Source of the DNA: Intrasporangiaceae bacterium | Lineage (GTDB): Bacteria; Actinomycetota; Actinomycetes; Actinomycetales; Dermatophilaceae | NCBI GenBank assembly: GCA_012518475.1 | Contig: JAAYSB010000350.1 | Location: forward strand, 1 to 9,592 | Length of the DNA stretch: 9,592 nucleotides | Direction: 5' to 3' | Shown: in pieces, positions 5,719 to 9,592 of the stretch | How the letters are laid out: each line of letters opens with the position of its first letter | Position numbering within the stretch: position 1 is the stretch's first letter | The notes under the pieces: model-generated | What the model was told of the DNA's origin: nothing | Seen by the model: the letters and a program-made list of their open reading frames with translations, nothing else | Databases searched by the model: none | Position numbers and translations under genes: made by a program

Positions 5719-6417
5719 GTGCCCAGGTACGAGAGCGAGTTCCCGCCCTTCTTCGTCACCGTCGACCTCGTGATCCTCACGATCCGTGACGGTGAGCTCT
5801 GCGTGCTCCTCGTCGAGCGCGGCGGCGAGCCGTTCCAGGGCCGGCTGGCCCTGCCCGGCGGGTTCGTCCACATCGACGAGGACCTGCGTGATGCCGCCTA
5901 TCGCGAGCTGAAGGAGGAGGCCGGCATCGGCAAGCGGCACGTCGTCCTCGAGCAGCTCGGAACCTACGGCGCCCCACACCGCGACCCCCGAGACCGCGTC
6001 GTCACGGTCGCCTGGCTCGCCCTCGGCAGTGACCTCCCCGAGCCACGCGCCGGCACCGACGCCGCGGCTGCCGAGTGGCTGCCTGTCGACCGTGCCCTGA
6101 GCCGCCGCACCCGGCTTGCCTTCGACCACAGGCAGATCCTCGTCGATGGCGTCGAGCGTGCCCGGGCCAAGCTCGAGTACACCGGATATGCCGCAGCGCT
6201 GATCCCCCAACCGTTCACGATCGGCGAGCTGCACGCCGTCTATGAGTCGGTGTGGGGTCAGGACCTCGACCGCGCCAACTTCCAACGCAAGGTCGTCGGC
6301 CTCCCCGGCTTCCTCAAGGACACCGGTCAGTCCCGGGAGGGTGGCAAGGGCCGGCCCGCCCGCCTCTTCACCGCGGACCACACGGCCGCGCTCGCGCCGC
6401 CCTTCATGCGGAGCTAG
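5719..6417 (+). CDS. NrtR-like regulator: Nudix domain plus winged helix
   Basis: This 232-residue protein has the NrtR architecture. A Nudix domain (about 10-145) is followed by a C-terminal winged-helix DNA-binding domain (about 160-225), with PFTIGELHAVYE (165-176), a DRANFQRK segment (184-191) and GRPARLF (211-217). NrtR proteins are repressors released by ADP-ribose, usually controlling NAD metabolism. The Nudix box from G48 to I70 fits GX5EX7REUXEEXGU completely (E54, R62, E63, E66, E67, G69). Many NrtR regulators have lost this box, so this one may also hydrolyse ADP-ribose or a similar nucleotide. The GTG start at 5719 is the first in frame. The gene is divergent from the ADP-ribosylglycohydrolase gene, its likely target. 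Its TAG stop lies within a CTAG shared with the murD2 stop on the other strand. Confidence 0.88.
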   Translation: MPRYESEFPPFFVTVDLVILTIRDGELCVLLVERGGEPFQGRLALPGGFVHIDEDLRDAAYRELKEEAGIGKRHVVLEQLGTYGAPHRDPRDRVVTVAWLALGSDLPEPRAGTDAAAAEWLPVDRALSRRTRLAFDHRQILVDGVERARAKLEYTGYAAALIPQPFTIGELHAVYESVWGQDLDRANFQRKVVGLPGFLKDTGQSREGGKGRPARLFTADHTAALAPPFMRS

Positions 6418-7685
6418 CCGATGGGGTATGCGGTGGCAGCGATCTCCCGGAACGCCGCCGACTTGTGCTCATAGCTGGCGAACTCGTCGAAGCTCGGCGC
6501 ACCGGGACAGAGCAGGACGACCGAGGCCGGGTTCTCGGCTGAGGCCGCCCAGCGCGCAGCCTCGACGAAGGATACGAAGACGCGGGCATCCGGCAATGCC
6601 TCAGCGACCCGCCGACCGACCGGCCCGGAGAACAGCGGGATGACGTCGGGGTGCGCAGCCAGATAGTCGACGAGCGGCGAGACATCGAGCCCACGGTCAT
6701 CGCCCCCGACGAGGACGGCGACTCGGTCCTCCGCCGACAGTGCGCTCAGCGAGGCGACGACCGCCTCGGGTGCGGTGGCGAGGCTGTCATCGATCCAGGT
6801 GCGTCCGTCGGAGGAGGGGACCCGCTCCATGCGGTGCTCGAGCGGGCGGAAGGTCCGGATCCCGTCGAGCAGGGCGGGTCGCTCCACCCCGAGGTGCTCG
6901 GCGACCATCGCCGCAAGAGCGACGTTGACGACCTGGTGCCGCCCGATGACCGGAACCTCAACAGCGGTGAGCCGGGTCCCGTCCGCCCAGACGATGTCAC
7001 CGGCGTCGTCCACCCGGACTGTGGCCGGACCCATCCGCAGCACCTCGGCCGCAGGTGCCTCCTCGGATACCCGCGCAGCCAGCAGGTCGGAGTCGGGGAT
7101 GGCGACGACCTCGACACCGCGCCGGATCGAGTTGAGCTTGTCCCGGTAGTACGCCTCGGCCGACCCGTGCCATGTCTGGTGCTCGGGGAAGAGCGAGGTG
7201 AGCAGGACGACGCGCGGTGAGACGGTGAGCGACTGGGCCTGATAGCTGGACAGCTCCATGACCACGACCGTCGAGGGCGGCGAGGTCTCGGTGAGGACAC
7301 TCGTGCCGATGTTCCCGCGCAAGGACGCATCGACCCCGCCGGCGACGAGGAGGTGGCACAGCGCGGCCGAGGTCGTGCTCTTCCCCTTCGAGCCGGTGAC
7401 GGCGACGGTCCGGCCGGCGTTCTCGCTGATCCACAGGTCACTGAGCGAGGTGATGGCGACGCCGGCCTCGGTGAGCGACGCATACAGAGGCGAGGTGATC
7501 GGCAGGCCGGGCGACTTGATGACGACATCGGCGGCGCGGAGCACGGCCTCGTCCCCCGGCTCCTGGTCGGGCACCGCGACGTCGAAGGCGAGGCCCATCT
7601 CGGTCAGCTTCGTCGCGACCGACTGCGTCTCCCGGCCCCATCCCCAGAGGGCGACGCGGCGCCCCGGCAGGTCAGCGAATCTCAC
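6414..7685 (-). CDS. murD2: UDP-N-acetylmuramoyl-L-alanine--L-glutamate ligase (MurD2)
   Basis: This 423-residue Mur ligase should join glutamate to UDP-MurNAc-L-alanine in the cytoplasm using ATP. It has an N-terminal nucleotide-sugar domain, the ATP loop TGSKGKSTT (97-105), the central ELSSYQ (144-149), and SLFPEHQTWHGS (164-175) leading to YYRDKL (179-184), with K183 as the expected carbamylated lysine. The C-terminal domain has GGDDRG and CPGAPSFDEF. The PEH-x-x-WHGS version of the central motif, and the adjacent murL, point to MurD2, which uses L-Glu, and not ordinary MurD, which uses D-Glu. The start is GTG at 7685, inside the last 14 nt of murL, so translation is probably coupled. Only a weak ribosome binding site is visible. 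The long upstream extension of the frame is out-of-frame murL sequence. The ligase call is firm and the L-Glu specificity is inferred. Confidence 0.88.
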   Translation of the reverse strand: MRFADLPGRRVALWGWGRETQSVATKLTEMGLAFDVAVPDQEPGDEAVLRAADVVIKSPGLPITSPLYASLTEAGVAITSLSDLWISENAGRTVAVTGSKGKSTTSAALCHLLVAGGVDASLRGNIGTSVLTETSPPSTVVVMELSSYQAQSLTVSPRVVLLTSLFPEHQTWHGSAEAYYRDKLNSIRRGVEVVAIPDSDLLAARVSEEAPAAEVLRMGPATVRVDDAGDIVWADGTRLTAVEVPVIGRHQVVNVALAAMVAEHLGVERPALLDGIRTFRPLEHRMERVPSSDGRTWIDDSLATAPEAVVASLSALSAEDRVAVLVGGDDRGLDVSPLVDYLAAHPDVIPLFSGPVGRRVAEALPDARVFVSFVEAARWAASAENPASVVLLCPGAPSFDEFASYEHKSAAFREIAATAYPIG

Positions 7686-9036
7686 GAAGCGCGTCCAGGA
7701 ACGCGGGCGGGACGAAGTGCGGGCTGCGAAAGGCGAGCAGCTCGGCGACCTCCGACTCCGAGACGTCCGCAACAGCGGCAACGGACGGGTCGTCGAAGAA
7801 CGAGTGACCCACCCAGCCGGGGATGGAGCGGAGCATCGACACCGCGGCGCGGCACTCCCCCACCTCACCGACACACTCGAACGGCTTGAGCCGGCCGCCG
7901 ACGTTGAGCAGCTCGAGGAAGCCCTCGCGCTGGGACTCGTCGGCGAGCAGGTCGCGACCGGAGAACACCTCGAGCAGCTCGTGCCGCGACATGAACGGCG
8001 CGAGGATGAGGAACACGAAGCGGCACTTCGGACAGTCCCCGCACCACAGCCTCCGCTTCTCCGGATCGAGGTGGAAGGCACGGTTGCAGCTCGTGAAAAC
8101 CGAATGGTACTGACGCAATTCGGCGAATCGACGACTGATCGCCAGCTCTGTCAGGGGCCGAAGGAGGGAGAAGTATGCGGGCGCACCGTCACCGACCAGC
8201 TCACGAAGCGAGGTCTCGAACTCGATGCCCTTGGACCACTGGTGGTTGACGTCGATGCCCTCCCACTCGACGTTCCCACTGGAGGAGCTCGACTCGTTGC
8301 TGAAGACCACGCCGTCATAGCCGGAGCGGACAGCCGTGAGCAGCCCGATGAGGGAGTTGATCGCCGTCACCGGGACGTGCCCGTTGAGGGCGCCGGCCCG
8401 GTTCAGCTCGAAGAGTGCCGGGTCGAGCTTGCGGGTCGCGACGGCGAGCTCCAGTCCGGCCTGGTCAGCCGTGGCCCGGATCGGTGCGTACTCGTTGACC
8501 GAGAACAGAGTGATGTCGACCGGCAGCCGACGGAGCGTCTCGATGGAGACGATCGAGTCCTTGCCGCCGCCGACGGCGACGAGGAGTCGCGAGGGGTCAC
8601 CGGAGTCGGCAGCGGCAACGGGCTTCTCCTCGGCCACCGGCGCGACGACCTCCGGCCGGAGCGCCTCGGGGACATCGTTTCGGTATGCGAATTCGGCCAG
8701 TCCATAACGGAACAGGTCCTCGGCGAACCTCTTCTCGCGAGGTGTCAGCGGCCAGTCGACGATCACCTTCGGTGGGATGACGGCCTTGTAGTAGCTGGTG
8801 GCGGCGGCGAGCGCGAGGAGGCGGACCAGGTGTTCGAAGAGGTCCTGATCGACGTCCGCAACGGCGTCACCGGGGAGGGTGATCCGCTCGGTGAGACGCA
8901 GGGTTCCGGACCCGTCCGAGGCGCGGATCGCATACCGAAGCGCAATGCTTCCGTCGGCATCGGACTGAGGGGTCAGGACGTGGAACTCCAGGGTGTCGCG
9001 CTGGCTGACAGTGGGGGTCCACACGGCGTCCACCAT
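7672..9036 (-). CDS. murL: UDP-MurNAc-L-Ala-L-Glu epimerase (MurL)
   Basis: This 454-residue protein matches MurL, the glycopeptidyl-glutamate epimerase first described in Xanthomonas oryzae. It converts the terminal L-Glu of UDP-MurNAc-L-Ala-L-Glu to D-Glu in an ATP-dependent reaction. Visible signatures are an ATP-pyrophosphatase-type loop GGGKDS (156-161), NGHVPVTA (218-225), SNESSSSSGN (246-255), VNHQWSKGIEFE (263-274), CNRAF (317-321) and a cysteine cluster WCGDCPKCRFVF (331-342; C332, C335, C338) that may bind metal. Automated annotation may give this family only a generic name. It overlaps murD2 by 14 nt and is divergent from a D-glutamate cyclase gene. The start is uncertain. ATG at 9036 has no good ribosome binding site. 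GTG at 9024 is preceded both by GGTGG and by a TATGGT that would make a leaderless mRNA. The choice changes only four residues. Confidence 0.9.
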   Translation of the reverse strand: MVDAVWTPTVSQRDTLEFHVLTPQSDADGSIALRYAIRASDGSGTLRLTERITLPGDAVADVDQDLFEHLVRLLALAAATSYYKAVIPPKVIVDWPLTPREKRFAEDLFRYGLAEFAYRNDVPEALRPEVVAPVAEEKPVAAADSGDPSRLLVAVGGGKDSIVSIETLRRLPVDITLFSVNEYAPIRATADQAGLELAVATRKLDPALFELNRAGALNGHVPVTAINSLIGLLTAVRSGYDGVVFSNESSSSSGNVEWEGIDVNHQWSKGIEFETSLRELVGDGAPAYFSLLRPLTELAISRRFAELRQYHSVFTSCNRAFHLDPEKRRLWCGDCPKCRFVFLILAPFMSRHELLEVFSGRDLLADESQREGFLELLNVGGRLKPFECVGEVGECRAAVSMLRSIPGWVGHSFFDDPSVAAVADVSESEVAELLAFRSPHFVPPAFLDALREIR

Positions 9037-9039
9037 ACT
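9032..9039. promoter_or_regulatory. Overlapping divergent -10 elements between murL and the D-glutamate cyclase gene
   Basis: The eight bases ACCATACT contain CATACT on the plus strand (9034-9039), ending 6 nt before the cyclase ATG at 9046. On the minus strand they contain TATGGT (9032-9037), ending 7 nt before the murL GTG at 9024. The two start codons would be 22 bp apart, with both transcripts leaderless and each -35 region lying in the other gene. This geometry suits a bidirectional promoter, but both -10 matches are only four of six. Confidence 0.4.
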
Positions 9040-9045
9040 TGACGC

Positions 9046-9592
9046 ATGGTCTCCCCCGAACTGGCTCGCGCCGTCGCGACCCTGGCTGCGACCGAGCTCG
9101 GACGAGGCTCCGAGCGGCTCGCCGAACCGGTCCTGGACGACCTCGCGGCAGCGTGTGCCGCGCTGTCGTCTCCGGCCGGTCAGAGGGTCGGGATCATCAC
9201 CGGCTTCTATGTCCCCCGCGCCGACCAGCCGGCCGCCGAGACCGATGGGCCTCTGGGCACGGCCGTGCTCGCGCAGGTGCTCACCGGGCTGGGAGCGGAG
9301 GTCGAGGTCGTCACCGACAGCTCCTGTCACCCGGTCGTCGCCGCTGCGCTGGCTGCTGCCGGCGTCCCCGAGGCGCTGCGGCCGGCGTGGCCGGACGTGG
9401 ATGCATCCGGGTGGACGCACGCTGTCGCGATCGAGCGCGTCGGGCGCGGCGCGGACGGACGTCATCGCAACATGCTCGGGGACGACATCAGCGACGTGAC
9501 TCCCGCGGTCGACGTCATGTTCGAGGAGCTCAGCATCCCGAAGACGGCGATCGGCGACGGCGGGAACGAGGTCGGAATGGGGCGCCTCGACC
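9046..9592 (+). CDS. D-glutamate cyclase (DUF4392 family), N-terminal 182 residues
   Basis: This plus-strand gene runs off the right edge. The visible 182 residues match the DUF4392/D-glutamate cyclase family, whose mammalian member (DGLUCY) converts D-glutamate to 5-oxo-D-proline. Signatures are GIITGFYVP (49-57) with ETDGPLG (65-71), AIERVGRGADG (128-138) followed by an N-M-x-G-D-D-I-S pattern (142-149), and IGDGGNEVGMG (169-179). It is a stand-alone domain and appears soluble. The ATG at 9046 gives a start typical of the family (LA..L..L...RG) but has no ribosome binding site. CATACT 6 nt upstream suggests a leaderless mRNA. It is divergent from murL, with 9 bp between the ATG codons. The context links it to D-Glu balance. 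The family assignment is firm and the activity is inferred. Confidence 0.88.
   Translation, partial: MVSPELARAVATLAATELGRGSERLAEPVLDDLAAACAALSSPAGQRVGIITGFYVPRADQPAAETDGPLGTAVLAQVLTGLGAEVEVVTDSSCHPVVAAALAAAGVPEALRPAWPDVDASGWTHAVAIERVGRGADGRHRNMLGDDISDVTPAVDVMFEELSIPKTAIGDGGNEVGMGRLD

Noticed and set aside
6414..7685. Ordinary MurD using D-Glu
   Set aside because: It cannot be excluded by sequence alone, but the overlapping murL gene and the PEH-x-x-WHGS central motif favour MurD2.
7686..8081. N-terminal extension of murD2 within murL
   Set aside because: This Ser/Arg-rich stretch is an out-of-frame reading of murL. Mur ligases begin close to the nucleotide-sugar domain, as at GTG 7685.
7258..9042. 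Open frame of 594 codons on the plus strand
   Set aside because: It lies opposite murL and murD2, both clearly recognised. Its sequence is low-complexity, with many Arg, Gly, Glu and Val residues, as expected from reading the complement.
9037..9465. N-terminal extension of murL to 9465
   Set aside because: It runs antisense through the D-glutamate cyclase gene and is Arg/Asp/Gly-rich with no MurL similarity. The MurL-like sequence begins just after 9036.
1..9592. Tyr-Ala pairs nearly always use TAT (9 of 10 that I counted) while other Tyr codons are mostly TAC
   Set aside because: It is a real tendency by eye, but the numbers are small and it probably reflects codon-pair or word-avoidance bias of the genome, not a functional element.

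Overview
The window is high-GC, gene-dense DNA that looks like an actinobacterial chromosome. G/C is strongly preferred at third codon positions, GTG and TTG starts are common, several promoters look leaderless, and neighbouring genes overlap by a few bases. The protein families present (MurL/MurD2, an NrtR-type Nudix regulator, an ADP-ribosylglycohydrolase-phosphatase fusion) fit an actinobacterium. I cannot name a genus from sequence alone. I see no rRNA, tRNA, insertion sequence, phage gene or CRISPR array.

Layout. (a) 1-1844, minus strand: two tandem, translationally coupled (ATGA) paralogues of a family I do not recognise. The second is cut by the window edge. They are preceded by a probable leaderless promoter and two 19-bp dyad repeats 32 bp apart. 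(b) 1959-2363, minus: a small unrecognised protein, with a long imperfect dyad upstream. (c) 2582-3151, minus, a six-helix membrane protein, divergent from 3236-4024, plus, an integral-membrane hydrolase of the alkaline ceramidase (CREST) family with all expected catalytic residues. (d) 4003-5638, minus: an ADP-ribosylglycohydrolase fused to a dual-specificity-phosphatase-like domain, followed after 4 nt by a 43-codon ORF with a near-perfect ribosome binding site. Divergent from it is 5719-6417, plus, an NrtR-like Nudix plus winged-helix regulator. A perfect 15-bp palindrome lies in the 80-bp gap between them. (e) 6414-9036, minus: murL and murD2, overlapping by 14 nt. Divergent from murL is the 5' part of a DUF4392 D-glutamate cyclase gene (9046 to window end).

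Two functional modules stand out. The first concerns D-glutamate. MurD2 adds L-glutamate to UDP-MurNAc-L-Ala and MurL epimerises that residue in place, so peptidoglycan D-Glu can be made without free D-Glu. The divergent D-glutamate cyclase would remove free D-Glu as 5-oxo-D-proline. Together they suggest a cell that makes D-Glu only in bound form and disposes of the free amino acid. The second concerns ADP-ribose. The glycohydrolase should release ADP-ribose, and ADP-ribose is the known effector of NrtR-type repressors, so a feedback loop through the palindrome is plausible. The regulator also keeps a complete Nudix catalytic box, so it may consume its own effector.

The module functions are inferred from motifs and gene order. 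The family assignments for murL, murD2, the D-glutamate cyclase, the glycohydrolase and the Nudix regulator are strong. The roles of the two paralogues at the left end, the 134-residue protein and the six-helix membrane protein are unknown.
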